Positions 51,452 through 60,480 of a stretch of DNA of 64,000 bases are shown piece after piece. This DNA is from Thermohalobaculum sp039180675. Lineage in GTDB: Bacteria > Pseudomonadota > Alphaproteobacteria > Rhodobacterales > Rhodobacteraceae. The DNA is taken from assembly GCA_039180675.1 (NCBI GenBank), contig JBCDDC010000001.1, positions 226,140 to 290,139 on the forward strand. Direction: 5' to 3'. Made by a program: the position numbers and the translations under genes. Every line of letters starts with the position of its first letter. Position 1 is the stretch's first letter. The notes under the pieces were generated by a model. The model did no database searches. It was not told the DNA's origin and was given only the letters and a program-made list of their open reading frames with translations.

Positions 51452-52532
51452 AGCCGCTGATGCCTGCGTGCAGGCTCGGCATATCCAGCGCGCGAAAGCC
51501 ATAGTGGCGGAGCCAGCGAAGATCGCTGTCGAAGAAGGCTCGCAGGTCCGGGATCCCGTATTTCAGCATCGCGAGCCGGTCGAGCCCTATCCCGAAAGCG
51601 AAGCCCTGCCACTCGGCCGGGTCGATGCCGCAGGCGGCCAGGACCTTCGGGTGCACCATGCCCGAGCCGAGGATCTCCATCCAGTCGTCGCCTTCGCCGA
51701 TCTTCAGGACGCCGTCCTTCCAGGAGCAGCGGATGTCCACCTCGGCTGAGGGTTCGGTGAACGGGAAATGCGAGGCGCGGAAGCGCAGCTCCACCCCTTC
51801 GACTTCGAAGAAGGCGCGGCAAAACTCTTCCAGCACCCATTTCAAGTTGGCCATGGAGATGTCGCGGTCGATCGCCAGGCCCTCGATCTGATGGAACATC
51901 GGGGTATGGGTCTGGTCGTAGTCGCAGCGATAGACCCGCCCCGGCGCGATCACGCGGCAAGGCGCGCCATGGGCCGTCATATGGCGGATCTGAACCGGTG
52001 AGGTGTGCGTGCGCAAGACATGCGGGCTGCGCGCATCATCCGCAGCCTGGCGCATGAAGAACGTGTCCATCTCGGTTCGGGTCGGATGCTCGGCCGGGAT
52101 GTTCAGCGCGTCGAAATTGTTCCAATCGCTCTCAATCTGCGGGCCTTCGGCGACTGCAAAGCCGAGATCGGCGAAGATCGCCGTGATCTCCTCGGTCACC
52201 TGGCTGACAGGGTGGATCGTGCCCTGGGCCTCGGGCTTCGGCTCCAATGTGATGTCTTGCCATTCCTGCGCCAGCCGGGCATCGAGCGCGGCATTTGCGA
52301 GGTCGTTCTTCCTCGCCTGAATGGCGTCGTTGATCTGATCCTTGAGCGCGTTGAGCTTTGGCCCCGCGTCCTGACGCTGCTCCGGCGTCATCTTGCCGAG
52401 CTCGCGCATCATCAGGCTGATCTCACCCTTCTTGCCGAGAGCCGCCACACGGACAGCCTCGATCGCAGCCTCATCGCCTGCGTCAGCCACTTGGGTCATA
52501 TACTTCATGCGGACCGGGTCGAGATCTGACAT
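51450..52532 (-). CDS. pheS: Phenylalanyl-tRNA synthetase alpha subunit
   Basis: The 360-residue product has the N-terminal coiled coil (about 10-95) and the class-II catalytic core: motif 2 with F-H-Q-I-E-G-L (about 215), motif 3 with G-I-G-L-D-R-L-A-M-L-K-Y-G (about 317-329), and the signature H-P-T-R-x-x-x-D-T-F. Catalyses phenylalanyl-tRNA formation with PheT. Full length. Confidence 0.96.
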   Translation of the reverse strand: MSDLDPVRMKYMTQVADAGDEAAIEAVRVAALGKKGEISLMMRELGKMTPEQRQDAGPKLNALKDQINDAIQARKNDLANAALDARLAQEWQDITLEPKPEAQGTIHPVSQVTEEITAIFADLGFAVAEGPQIESDWNNFDALNIPAEHPTRTEMDTFFMRQAADDARSPHVLRTHTSPVQIRHMTAHGAPCRVIAPGRVYRCDYDQTHTPMFHQIEGLAIDRDISMANLKWVLEEFCRAFFEVEGVELRFRASHFPFTEPSAEVDIRCSWKDGVLKIGEGDDWMEILGSGMVHPKVLAACGIDPAEWQGFAFGIGLDRLAMLKYGIPDLRAFFDSDLRWLRHYGFRALDMPSLHAGISG

Positions 52533-52591
52533 GCCGGGGCTCCTAGGGTTTCGGGCAGGCTTCTATCATGCCGCCTGCCGGGCGCAAGGGC

Positions 52592-53050
52592 TCAGGGTTT
52601 CACGCCAGCTTCGAGCGTGCTGTCCCGGCATGTCCGCTGTTCGGTGTCGCGCCGCCAGGTCTGGGTGCTGCCGAAGAGCGCGAGGCCGACATAGCCGCGC
52701 ACGGCGAGGCTGTTCTCATCGATCGGGGTTACGTCGATGCCGTAGGTCGCGCCATCGCGGGTCGAGTAGATCGAACCTCTCGCCCACATGCCGTCCTCCT
52801 GCCGCCTCAACCCCTCGACGAGGGGGAGGCCGCAGAGCAATCGGTCGGTTTTATCTGGGTCTGGGTTCATGACGTCGGTCTTGGGCGCACCGTCCTTATC
52901 TAAGGGGTTTTTGAGCCACGCGATCCTGCCGCAGGCCTGCTGACCGCAGGGCAGGATTTCGATCACCGCCTTGCCGCTTTCGACCATCCAGCGGCCAAAG
53001 ATCTCCTGCGCCGGGGCATCGGAGGCGATCAAGATTCCGATAAGCCCCAA
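52592..53050 (-). CDS. DUF2147 exported protein
   Basis: The 152-residue frame has the DUF2147 pattern: E-I-F-G-R-W near the N-terminus, a Cys pair (C-G-Q-Q-A-C-G), L-x-G-L and a late Y-V-G-L-A-L-F-G-S-T-Q-T-W. There is no ATG; TTG at 53050 leaves a short signal peptide, while a CTG at 53105 would give a full one with a basic n-region and sits just past the pepF stop (an in-frame stop lies at 53123-53125). The real start is therefore uncertain. Function unknown. Confidence 0.7.
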   Translation of the reverse strand: MGLIGILIASDAPAQEIFGRWMVESGKAVIEILPCGQQACGRIAWLKNPLDKDGAPKTDVMNPDPDKTDRLLCGLPLVEGLRRQEDGMWARGSIYSTRDGATYGIDVTPIDENSLAVRGYVGLALFGSTQTWRRDTEQRTCRDSTLEAGVKP

Positions 53051-53103
53051 AGCAGCCGCGGTGGTTCCCGCACCGCTGCGCGTCGTCTCTCGCCCCCGGA
53101 TTG

Positions 53104-54939
53104 TCAGTCCATCGCCTCCAACTCATCGATGAACCGCTCGATCAGGCTCAGACCGTGATCCCAAAAGGCGGGATCGGTCGCGTCGAGGCCGAAGGGTGAG
53201 AGCAGTTCCTTGTGGTGGCGTGTTCCACCTGCGGCGAGCATATCAAAATACTTGTCCTGAAACCCGGACTCACCGTTCTCGTAGACCGCGTAGAGCGCGT
53301 TCACCAGACCATCGCCAAACGCATAGGCGTAGACGTAGAAGGGCGAGTGGATGAAGTGCGGGATGTAGGCCCAGAAGGTTTCGTACCCATCGCCGAGATT
53401 GATCGCCGGGCCGAGACTTTCGGCCTGCACTTCCATCCAGATCTTGCCGAACTGGTCGGAGGTCAACTCGCCGTTCTGCCGCTCCGCATGGACACGGCGC
53501 TCGAAATCGTAGAAGGCGATCTGGCGGATCACCGTGTTGATCATGTCCTCGACCTTGCCGGCCAGCAGCATCTTACGCTTGGTCTGGTCGGTTTCCGCGT
53601 CAAGCAGGCGGCGGAAGGTCAGCATCTCCCCAAACACACTTGCGGTCTCAGCAAGCGTCAGCGGGGTGGATGAGAGAAGTTCGCCCTGCCCGGCGGCAAG
53701 GCGCTGGTGAACACCGTGGCCGAGCTCGTGAGCCAGTGTCATCACGTCCCGTGTTTTGCCGAGGTAATTCAGCATCACGTACGGGTGGACATTGGTCACC
53801 GTGGGGTGGGCGAAGGCGCCAGGCGCCTTGCCGGGCTTCACTTCCGCGTCGATCCACCCGTTGTCGAAAAACGGCTCGGCAAGCTCGGCCATCCGGGGCG
53901 CGAAAGCCGAGTAGGCGGCGAGCACCGTGTCGCGGGCCTCATCCCACCCGATCACCCGGTCGTCTGTTTCGGGAAGTGGTGCGTTGCGGTCCCAGAACTC
54001 AAGCTTGTCGAGCCCCATCCACTTTGCCTTCATCGCATAGTAGCGATGGCTGAGGCGGGGGTAAGCAGCCTGCACAGCCTCGCGCAGCGCATCCACCACC
54101 TCTGCCTCGACATCGTTGGCCAAGTGTCGGCCGGTGTCGGGTGCGGGAAGCCCGCGCCAGCGGTCCTCGATCGACTTTTCCTTTGCGAGCGTATTCGTGA
54201 TCAGCGTGAAGAGGCGAATGTTCTCATCAAGCTTTGCGGCCAGTGCCTTCCCGCCTAGCTCACGGCGCGCCCGATCGCTGTCGGAGAGCATGTTGAGGAC
54301 AGCCTCGAGGGGGAGAGGCGTGTCTTCGCCTTCGATCTCGAAGCTCATATCCGCCATCGTCTCGTCGAAGAGACGGTTCCAGGCGGCGGCGCCTACTGTG
54401 GACTGGTCGTGCAGAAACTTCTCCAACTCGTCGGAGAGCTGGTAGGGCTGCATCGCGCGCAGGCGACGGAGCCAGGGGTTGTAGCGCCTCAGCGCGGCAC
54501 TCTCATCCAGCATCTCGTTCAGCCGGTTCTCGCTGAGCCGGTTCAGCTCAAGCGAGAAGAAGACGGAGGGCTGCGTGATCTCGGTTAGCTTGCCCTGCAT
54601 GTCGCCCATGAACTTCGCGCGCTCCGGGTCGACGGTGTTCTGGTAATAGCGCAGGCCTGCATAGGACATGATCCGCCCCAAGGTCTGGCTCGTCTGCTCC
54701 GACGTTTCAATCGCAGCGGCCAGCTCGTCACCGGAGAGGTTTGCGAGCTTGCCCTCGTAGGTTTCGGCGAATGCACGGATCTCGGCCTCGACCCGCTCCA
54801 AATCGCTGCGCAGTTCCGGACTGTCGGGCGCAGGGTACAGATCGCTCAGGTTCCACTCCGGAAGCGGCCCGAGATCCGAGCCTCCGCTCTCGGTGGCAAT
54901 CTCGCGGTTTGGGGATACCAAATGGGTGGGTCGGGTCAT
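53104..54939 (-). CDS. pepF: M3-family oligoendopeptidase F
   Basis: The 611-residue product carries the M3 zinc motif H404-E-L-G-H408 and a late E acting as third ligand. N-terminal helical domain (about 1-190) and M3 catalytic domain (about 195-600). Cytoplasmic, degrades oligopeptides. Full length for PepF. Confidence 0.93.
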   Translation of the reverse strand: MTRPTHLVSPNREIATESGGSDLGPLPEWNLSDLYPAPDSPELRSDLERVEAEIRAFAETYEGKLANLSGDELAAAIETSEQTSQTLGRIMSYAGLRYYQNTVDPERAKFMGDMQGKLTEITQPSVFFSLELNRLSENRLNEMLDESAALRRYNPWLRRLRAMQPYQLSDELEKFLHDQSTVGAAAWNRLFDETMADMSFEIEGEDTPLPLEAVLNMLSDSDRARRELGGKALAAKLDENIRLFTLITNTLAKEKSIEDRWRGLPAPDTGRHLANDVEAEVVDALREAVQAAYPRLSHRYYAMKAKWMGLDKLEFWDRNAPLPETDDRVIGWDEARDTVLAAYSAFAPRMAELAEPFFDNGWIDAEVKPGKAPGAFAHPTVTNVHPYVMLNYLGKTRDVMTLAHELGHGVHQRLAAGQGELLSSTPLTLAETASVFGEMLTFRRLLDAETDQTKRKMLLAGKVEDMINTVIRQIAFYDFERRVHAERQNGELTSDQFGKIWMEVQAESLGPAINLGDGYETFWAYIPHFIHSPFYVYAYAFGDGLVNALYAVYENGESGFQDKYFDMLAAGGTRHHKELLSPFGLDATDPAFWDHGLSLIERFIDELEAMD

Positions 54940-55000
54940 TGAAATCTCCTGCAGAGGCCGGGGCAGACTTAAGCTGTTTCACCAGCCATGCAAGAGAGGA

Positions 55001-55336
55001 TCAAGTGTCGACACCATCCTGTCCGGGTGTTTGGCGATCTCGCTGCGCCGGGGGCGCGTAGTCCGGTGCATCAGGGCGGCGGCGAATGATGATGTCGCCA
55101 TTGGGTAAAACCTCTGGCTCGCCGTAATTCTCGAAGCTGTCGATCTCTTCGAGAATGCTGAACTTGTCGACGAGGCCCTGCAGCGCCGGTTCGATCTGCT
55201 GCCGGAGGTCCCTCAGGATCTCGCCAAGTTGATCTCTGAGTTCAGGGATCGGGTCCTTCTCCTCCGCGAATGAGGTCTGCGGGCCTAAGGAGAGAGCAGC
55301 CGCGATGAGAAACATTTTCAGGCGTCGCGAGTCCAT
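55001..55336 (-). CDS. Small exported protein with C-terminal Pro/Arg-rich tail, unknown
   Basis: ATG at 55336 (111 residues) follows GGAG; a TTG at 55363 would add nine residues. A signal peptide (cut after SFA, about residue 24), a mature helical acidic region (about 28-70, with possible short coiled coil) and a basic Arg/Pro tail. It lies between pepF and the OmpA-family gene. No family recognised. Confidence 0.65.
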   Translation of the reverse strand: MDSRRLKMFLIAAALSLGPQTSFAEEKDPIPELRDQLGEILRDLRQQIEPALQGLVDKFSILEEIDSFENYGEPEVLPNGDIIIRRRPDAPDYAPPAQRDRQTPGQDGVDT

Positions 55337-55381
55337 TTGATGCACTCCGTTTGCTTGCTTCAATGTCCCCCGAAACGCAGA

Positions 55382-55412
55382 CCGCCCCGCATTCGCCGGG
55401 AATGCGGGGCGG
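55382..55412 (-). terminator. Strong terminator after the OmpA-family gene
   Basis: A perfect 13-bp inverted repeat (55382-55394 and 55400-55412; CCGCCCCGCATTC with its complement) around a 5-base loop, 20 bp past the stop of the OmpA-family gene. It is followed on the minus strand only by a weak T-rich run. Confidence 0.75.
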
Positions 55413-55431
55413 CCCGTGATTTCAAACGCTC

Positions 55432-56265
55432 TTACTGGGAGAGCGTGATCTCAACCCGGCGGTTGGCCTGTTCGCGGACGTTCGGTCCGGTCTGAACGGC
55501 CAGCTCATCAAAGCTGCGGCCTGCCAGCGTCATGCTGTCTGCCGGGATGCCCCGGTCAACCAGTGCGTTTGCAACGCGACGTGCGCGGCGCTCGGACAGA
55601 CCCTGGTTGAACTCACGCGAGCCGACGGTGTCGGTGTGACCCACGATCGACATCGCGGTTGTGCCCAGCGACTGCACGGCGGCAACCACTTCGTCGAGCT
55701 TTGCGCGCGCCGCGTCAGTAAGCGTGTCTCTGGCGAAGCCGAAGAAGACGACGAACTGGTTCGGGCCAACTGCCGCCGGATCACAGGCTGCGAGAGCCTC
55801 GTCCAGCAGGGCTTTCGCGTCAGCCGGCGTGATGCAGTACTTATCGCCGCCGCGGAGGGCTTCGAGGTACTGGTCCCACATCGCTTGAGCACGGGCACAC
55901 TCAGCCGGACGCTCATCCTTGTTCTTCGCAATCGCGTCGAGGACGTCTTGGTACTGAGCTGCGGCATCGCCGCCAACGCCAAGCTGTTCAGGAGCCCAGG
56001 GTGCGGGGGTCTGGCCCGCCTCTGCTGCGCGTGCCTTCGAGATATACGCGGTGGAGTTGTACCAGCGCACGTCGCGGAAAGCTGCGCGGCGGCCTACTTC
56101 GGTGTATTCCTTGGCCAACGCGCCGTTGAAGTCGGCGCCACCACGATCCTGTTCCAGATAACGCTCAGCGCCGAAAGTCGCGCCGAGTGATGAGCCAGGA
56201 AGCTGCGAGCAACCGGCAACTGCGATCGCCGAAGCGCCAAGCATCAGACGAGCAAGTGTCTTCAT
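55432..56265 (-). CDS. OmpA-family outer-membrane lipoprotein
   Basis: The 277-residue product has a lipobox (A-V-A-G-C19) and a C-terminal OmpA peptidoglycan-binding domain (about 165-277) with G-H-T-D-T-V-G and L-S-E-R-R-A-R. The N-terminal part (about 20-160) is unusual and Ala/Gln-rich. It tethers the outer membrane to peptidoglycan (Pal/OmpA-like). A strong terminator follows. Confidence 0.88.
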   Translation of the reverse strand: MKTLARLMLGASAIAVAGCSQLPGSSLGATFGAERYLEQDRGGADFNGALAKEYTEVGRRAAFRDVRWYNSTAYISKARAAEAGQTPAPWAPEQLGVGGDAAAQYQDVLDAIAKNKDERPAECARAQAMWDQYLEALRGGDKYCITPADAKALLDEALAACDPAAVGPNQFVVFFGFARDTLTDAARAKLDEVVAAVQSLGTTAMSIVGHTDTVGSREFNQGLSERRARRVANALVDRGIPADSMTLAGRSFDELAVQTGPNVREQANRRVEITLSQ

Positions 56266-56645
56266 CCCTCTCTCCGTTCGGTATTTAGCGCGACCTTCGA
56301 TGGGTCGGCCCCTCGTTCAAGTTCACTGGTTTTTGTTCCAGCCGTGAGTGGGTTTCGCATGAATGCCATGCAACCTCAATCCGTTAATCGCACTTATTTG
56401 CGTAACGGAGGCACTTTATGGTTCGCGTCACTCATTAACAACACCCCTTTCTTGGAAATGGCGAAAAAGCGGCTGCCACGCCCCGATTCCGGCACTTTGG
56501 TGACAAAAAATCAACTCAGAGACCCTTCATTAATTCAGCCACAGGGTGTTTTGAGCCGCGTGGATCTGCGGCGGGGGCGTAACGAAGGTCACGGAAGAAA
56601 ACGTCACAGTGGCTGTTCTCGCGTTCCGTTGAGGGAGCAAAGTGG
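56266..56645. promoter_or_regulatory. Divergent intergenic region with inverted repeat
   Basis: This 380-bp region between the OmpA-family lipoprotein gene and the sigma-54 regulator contains no supported gene. It is A/T richer than its surroundings. CGTTAATCGCA (56382-56392) pairs with TGCGTAACG (56399-56407) with a 2-base bulge, a candidate operator or RNA hairpin. I see no convincing -24/-12 promoter or CtrA box. Confidence 0.45.
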
Positions 56646-58076
56646 GTGAAAATGGATCGTACGATACTCATTGCCGACGATGACGCTGGGCAGAGGCGGT
56701 TTCTGGGCCGTGTGCTCGAGGCGAGCGGCTATCGCGTGGAGCAGGCTGCCGGGGGAACGGCAGCGGTGGAGTTTCTGCTGGGGCCGGACGGGAACGAAAT
56801 CGACCTGATGCTGCTGGATCTGAACATGCCGGATATCGATGGGAATTCGGTGCTCCGGCGCATCCGCGCCGCGTTTAACTCGACGCCGATCCTTGTTTTG
56901 ACATCGGACGGCTCGATGAACCGCGCGATCGAGGCGATGAAGGCTGGTGCCACCGATTTTCTGGTGAAACCCGTCCAACCCGAGCGGCTGGAGGTGTCGA
57001 TTCAAAACGCGCTTTCGCTGTCGGATCTGTCGACGGAGGTGCGGCGTCTGTCCCGCGAGGGCGAGAACCGGCTGTCCTTTGACGAATTGATCGCCGTCAG
57101 CCCGACGACCCGCCGGTCGATCGCGCTTGCCAAGCGCGCAGCGCGATCCGACATCCCGGTTCTGGTCGAGGGCGAATCGGGCACTGGCAAGGAAGTGTTC
57201 GCCCGCGCGATCCACGGATCGTCGGACCGGGCGGGCTCTCCGTTCGTTGCCGTCAATTGTGGCGCTTTACCGGCAAACCTGGTGGAGTCGATCCTGTTCG
57301 GTCACGAGAAGGGGGCGTTCACGGGCGCGACCAACAAACGTGCCGGCAAATTCGAAGAGGCTTCCGGCGGCACGCTCTTCCTAGACGAGATTGGCGACCT
57401 GCCGCTCGAAGCGCAGGTGAAGCTTTTGCGGGTCCTGCAAACCGGAGAGATCGAGCCGGTTGGCGGAAGAAACTCTCAACAGGTCGATTTCCGCCTGATC
57501 TCGGCGACCAACCGCGATCTCAAGGCGATGGTCGCAGACGGCCGGTTCCGCGAGGATCTCTACTACAGGATCAGTGTCTTCCCGATGACGCTCCCACCTT
57601 TGCGTGAGCGACAGGAGGATATACCGGCCCTGGCGCAGATGTTCCTCAAGCGGTTCTCGGCGAGCGAGTTCGCGACTGCGGAGCGCTTCAGCCACGCGGC
57701 CTTGACCAAGGTTGTCAACGCGCGCTGGCCTGGAAACGTGCGTCAGCTCGAGAACACGATTCATCGTGCGGTCGTCATGAGTGACGGAAGCATGATCGAG
57801 CCTGCTGATCTGCACGGGATCGATGCGAGCAGCGCGACGAATGGTGCGGCCTGCGCCAAGAACGGCTCGGCGATCGAGAAACTACCGCCGATCGACCCCT
57901 TCGTTCTGCAAGATGGTCACATCCGGCGGCTTATCGATATCGAAGCAGATGCGATCTCGCGTGCACTCGATCTCTATCGCGGGCGGATGTCCGAGACCGC
58001 GCGGCGCCTTGGGATTGGCCGCTCGACGCTCTATCGCAAGATCGACGAGCTTAGGATCGACAAGAACGCAAGTTGA
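56646..58076 (+). CDS. Sigma-54-dependent response regulator (NtrC type)
   Basis: The 476-residue product has a receiver domain (about 5-115; acidic pair D11-D12, phospho-acceptor D58, Lys near 108), an AAA+ domain (about 145-375; Walker A G-E-S-G-T-G-K 175-182, sigma-54 contact loop G-A-F-T-G-A 223-228) and a Fis-type HTH (about 430-476). GTG 56646 has the better-spaced ribosome site (GAGGGAG); ATG at 56652 is the alternative. No sensor kinase gene is adjacent, so it is an orphan regulator. Confidence 0.92.
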   Translation: MKMDRTILIADDDAGQRRFLGRVLEASGYRVEQAAGGTAAVEFLLGPDGNEIDLMLLDLNMPDIDGNSVLRRIRAAFNSTPILVLTSDGSMNRAIEAMKAGATDFLVKPVQPERLEVSIQNALSLSDLSTEVRRLSREGENRLSFDELIAVSPTTRRSIALAKRAARSDIPVLVEGESGTGKEVFARAIHGSSDRAGSPFVAVNCGALPANLVESILFGHEKGAFTGATNKRAGKFEEASGGTLFLDEIGDLPLEAQVKLLRVLQTGEIEPVGGRNSQQVDFRLISATNRDLKAMVADGRFREDLYYRISVFPMTLPPLRERQEDIPALAQMFLKRFSASEFATAERFSHAALTKVVNARWPGNVRQLENTIHRAVVMSDGSMIEPADLHGIDASSATNGAACAKNGSAIEKLPPIDPFVLQDGHIRRLIDIEADAISRALDLYRGRMSETARRLGIGRSTLYRKIDELRIDKNAS

Positions 58077-58096
58077 GGCAGGCCTGTGGGGCGGGC

Positions 58097-58375
58097 TCAC
58101 TCCGAAGGAGGCCCGCCCGGCAACATCCCGAGCGCTGACATGTAGAGGTCGAGCAACGCTTCTTCTTCCTCGCGTTCTTCGGCATCTTTCCTTCTGATGC
58201 TCACGATCCGGCGCAGGGTCTTTGCATCAAAACCGTTCGCCTTCGCTTCGGCATAGATCTCTTTGATCTGGTCGGCGATCTCCCGCTTCTCTTCTTCGAG
58301 CTGTTCGACCCGCTCGACAATCGCGCGCAATTGCCCAGCGGCGACGGTGGTGGTGGAGAAGCTCTCATCGGTCAT
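58097..58375 (-). CDS. gapR: GapR-family (DUF2312) nucleoid-associated protein
   Basis: The 92-residue product matches DUF2312/GapR: a coiled-coil N-terminal half (E-R-V-E-Q-L-E-E-E-K) followed by E-A-K-A-N-G-F-D-A-K-T-L-R-R-I-V and an acidic tail. GapR binds overtwisted A/T-rich DNA ahead of replication and transcription forks in Caulobacter. Full length. Confidence 0.9.
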   Translation of the reverse strand: MTDESFSTTTVAAGQLRAIVERVEQLEEEKREIADQIKEIYAEAKANGFDAKTLRRIVSIRRKDAEEREEEEALLDLYMSALGMLPGGPPSE

Positions 58376-58446
58376 CGGGCAGGTCCTTGCTCGTGTGGCG
58401 GGAGCGCGGTTTTAACCGCGCCATGAGCAAGCCGCAATGCCGGATC

Positions 58447-59232
58447 TCAGGAGCAGGCCTTAGCTGCGCGATTGGCCCATTCGGGGTGCCAGCGGGTGAG
58501 GGCGGGCCGGTTCTCGATGATGTCTTCGGCGCCCCAGCGGATCCGCTTGTGATCCATCTCGGTGGTTACGTCGTTGTCTGGGCAGAGGATGTAGAAATCG
58601 CCTTTGCCGAGAGCCTCGATCATGAAGCTGGCCACTTGATCCGGGGTCCAGGCGCCAGGTTTTCTGTCCGGGCCGTCTTCCAAGGTCCAGCCGGGAATGA
58701 GCAGGTGGGCCGAGATCCTGTCGTGCTCCTTCCGCAGCTCGTTCTGCAGGCTCTCCGTATAGCTTTTGAGCGCAGCTTTGGTTGCGTTGTAGACAGGATG
58801 GCCCGGCGGGTTGGTGATACCCTGCTTCGACCCGACATTGACGATCAGCCCCGCGCCGGCCTGCTGCATGCCCGGCAGGAAGGCGCGGACGCCATGGACC
58901 GCGCCCCAGAAGTTCACCTGAAAGGCCGCCTGCCAATCGTCGAGGCTCGCCTCGAGCCCGCGGCCGATCCGGGTGGCGGCATTGTTGATCAAGACGTCGA
59001 TCGGCCCGGTACGCTTGGCGAGTGCCGACATCGCCTGCCAGTCGGCGACGTCAGCCGGTTCGACTCTCGCATCGAGTTGCGCGCCGGCTGCCTCCAGTTT
59101 CTCTCCGGGCAGGTCGACGAGGATCACCTCCATGCCGAATTCCCTGAAGCGCTGCGCGATCGCAAAGCCGATGCCCTGCCGCGCCCCGGTGACCACGGCG
59201 CGCCGTCCGGCCGAGAGCGACGGGTGGCGCAT
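58447..59232 (-). CDS. SDR-family oxidoreductase
   Basis: This 261-residue protein has the Rossmann motif T-G-A-R-Q-G-I-G (about 16-23), N-N-A-A near 84, catalytic Tyr and Lys in Y-N-A-T-K (about 150-155) and N-V-G-S. Classic SDR, likely NADP- or NAD-dependent. Substrate unknown. It overlaps the DUF1244 gene stop by one base (TGATG), so both are one unit. Confidence 0.88.
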   Translation of the reverse strand: MRHPSLSAGRRAVVTGARQGIGFAIAQRFREFGMEVILVDLPGEKLEAAGAQLDARVEPADVADWQAMSALAKRTGPIDVLINNAATRIGRGLEASLDDWQAAFQVNFWGAVHGVRAFLPGMQQAGAGLIVNVGSKQGITNPPGHPVYNATKAALKSYTESLQNELRKEHDRISAHLLIPGWTLEDGPDRKPGAWTPDQVASFMIEALGKGDFYILCPDNDVTTEMDHKRIRWGAEDIIENRPALTRWHPEWANRAAKACS

Positions 59233-59543
59233 CAGTGATCCTTCGGCTGCGCCGCGAAAGCTGCCTGGGCCTCGGGGCTTGCCTCGGTTTGATACTTCGC
59301 CTTCCAGTCGTCGAACGGCATGCCGTAGACGATCTCGCGCGCTTCCATCTTGTCTATCTCACTGCCCTGTTCGGTTGCCGCCTCCTGATACCAGCGGCTC
59401 AGGCAGTTCCGGCAGAAGCCGCTCAGGTTCATCAGATCGATATTCTGGACGTCCGTCCGGCTACGTAGATGGTCACGCAGTTTCCGGAAGACGGCTGCCT
59501 GCAATTCGATCTCCTGCTGGGTGAGCTGTTCGCTGTCTGACAT
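59232..59543 (-). CDS. DUF1244 family protein
   Basis: ATG at 59543 (103 residues) has AGGAG at six-base spacing; an ATG at 59558, overlapping the upstream stop, is the alternative. The DUF1244 marks are L-R-D-H-L-R-x-R-T-D-V-Q-N-I-D-L-M-N-L and the cysteine-bearing F-C-R-N-C-L-S-R-W-Y. The function of the family is unknown; the CxxC may bind metal. Common in proteobacteria. Confidence 0.88.
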   Translation of the reverse strand: MSDSEQLTQQEIELQAAVFRKLRDHLRSRTDVQNIDLMNLSGFCRNCLSRWYQEAATEQGSEIDKMEAREIVYGMPFDDWKAKYQTEASPEAQAAFAAQPKDH

Positions 59544-59554
59544 CGGGCTCTCCT

Positions 59555-60322
59555 TCATGCATGTGTGGTCGTTGGCCGCGCTTCGGCAACCGCGCGGGTG
59601 ATCATTGGCGCCAGCCGGTCGGCCCAGCCGGTCTGTCCGGCTTCCGTTGAAATGAGATCGTTTCGGATCTCGATCAAGACATGCGGCAGGCCCCGGCTGG
59701 TGCCGTGCCTGAACATGCAATCGCCCTTGAGCTGCCCGGAATAGGGTTCGTTATCGCCGACGCAGAGCTCCGGCTCCCGCTCCAATTCAGCAAACAGTGG
59801 GCGCATCAGCCGGTCGTCCTTGTCCCAGAGCAGGCCGACATGCCAGGGCCGCGGCAGGCGCCCCTTGAACTGCGGGGTGAAGGAATGGATCGAGATGATG
59901 GAGGGGGGAAGGCCGGCGGCCTCCATCCGGTCGAGATGCCCTTTGATTGCCGCATGATAGGGGCGGTAATACGCATTCAGGCGGCGTTCAACCTCGCGAT
60001 CATCGACCTGTTGATTCCCCTGAATGATCGACCCGTCATAGAGCTTCATGACCAGCGTCGGGTCATCATCACCCCGGTTCGGGTCGATGACGAGCCGCGA
60101 GAAGGTCGACAGAATGGCGGGCGCCCCCAAACGCTCTGCCAGCGCCAGCGTCACGTCGCGGGCACCCACATCCCACGCGATATGCCGGGCCATATCCTCT
60201 GCGGGCAGACCGAGATCGCCAATCTCGGGCGGTACGGCATTCCGAGCGTGATCGCAGACCAGCAGAAGCCCCTCGATGCCGTTCGGCTGCGCCTCAATTT
60301 CTTCCACAGGATGGAATGTCAC
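59555..60322 (-). CDS. hutG: N-formylglutamate amidohydrolase
   Basis: The 255-residue product has the family marks: C-D-H-A-R-N near residues 23-28 (metal), a central N-R-G-D-D-P-T segment and I-S-I-H-S-F-T-P near 140. The enzyme releases formate from N-formylglutamate in histidine degradation. No other hut gene lies in the window, so a general N-formyl or related amidohydrolase is also possible; hutG is used tentatively. Confidence 0.8.
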   Translation of the reverse strand: MTFHPVEEIEAQPNGIEGLLLVCDHARNAVPPEIGDLGLPAEDMARHIAWDVGARDVTLALAERLGAPAILSTFSRLVIDPNRGDDDPTLVMKLYDGSIIQGNQQVDDREVERRLNAYYRPYHAAIKGHLDRMEAAGLPPSIISIHSFTPQFKGRLPRPWHVGLLWDKDDRLMRPLFAELEREPELCVGDNEPYSGQLKGDCMFRHGTSRGLPHVLIEIRNDLISTEAGQTGWADRLAPMITRAVAEARPTTTHA

Positions 60323-60480
60323 GCTGTAAATCCCGATTCATTGGCGATCGGTTGCAAAATCACGGAGGCTTCATGCCGAAAGCGAACTAAACTCGCAATC
60401 ATCTGTCTCGGTGTTTCATTGTGTTTCGGTCGGGTGACCGGGATGCTTAGGCCGAAATACAGCAACTGGGGGACTTTTCC

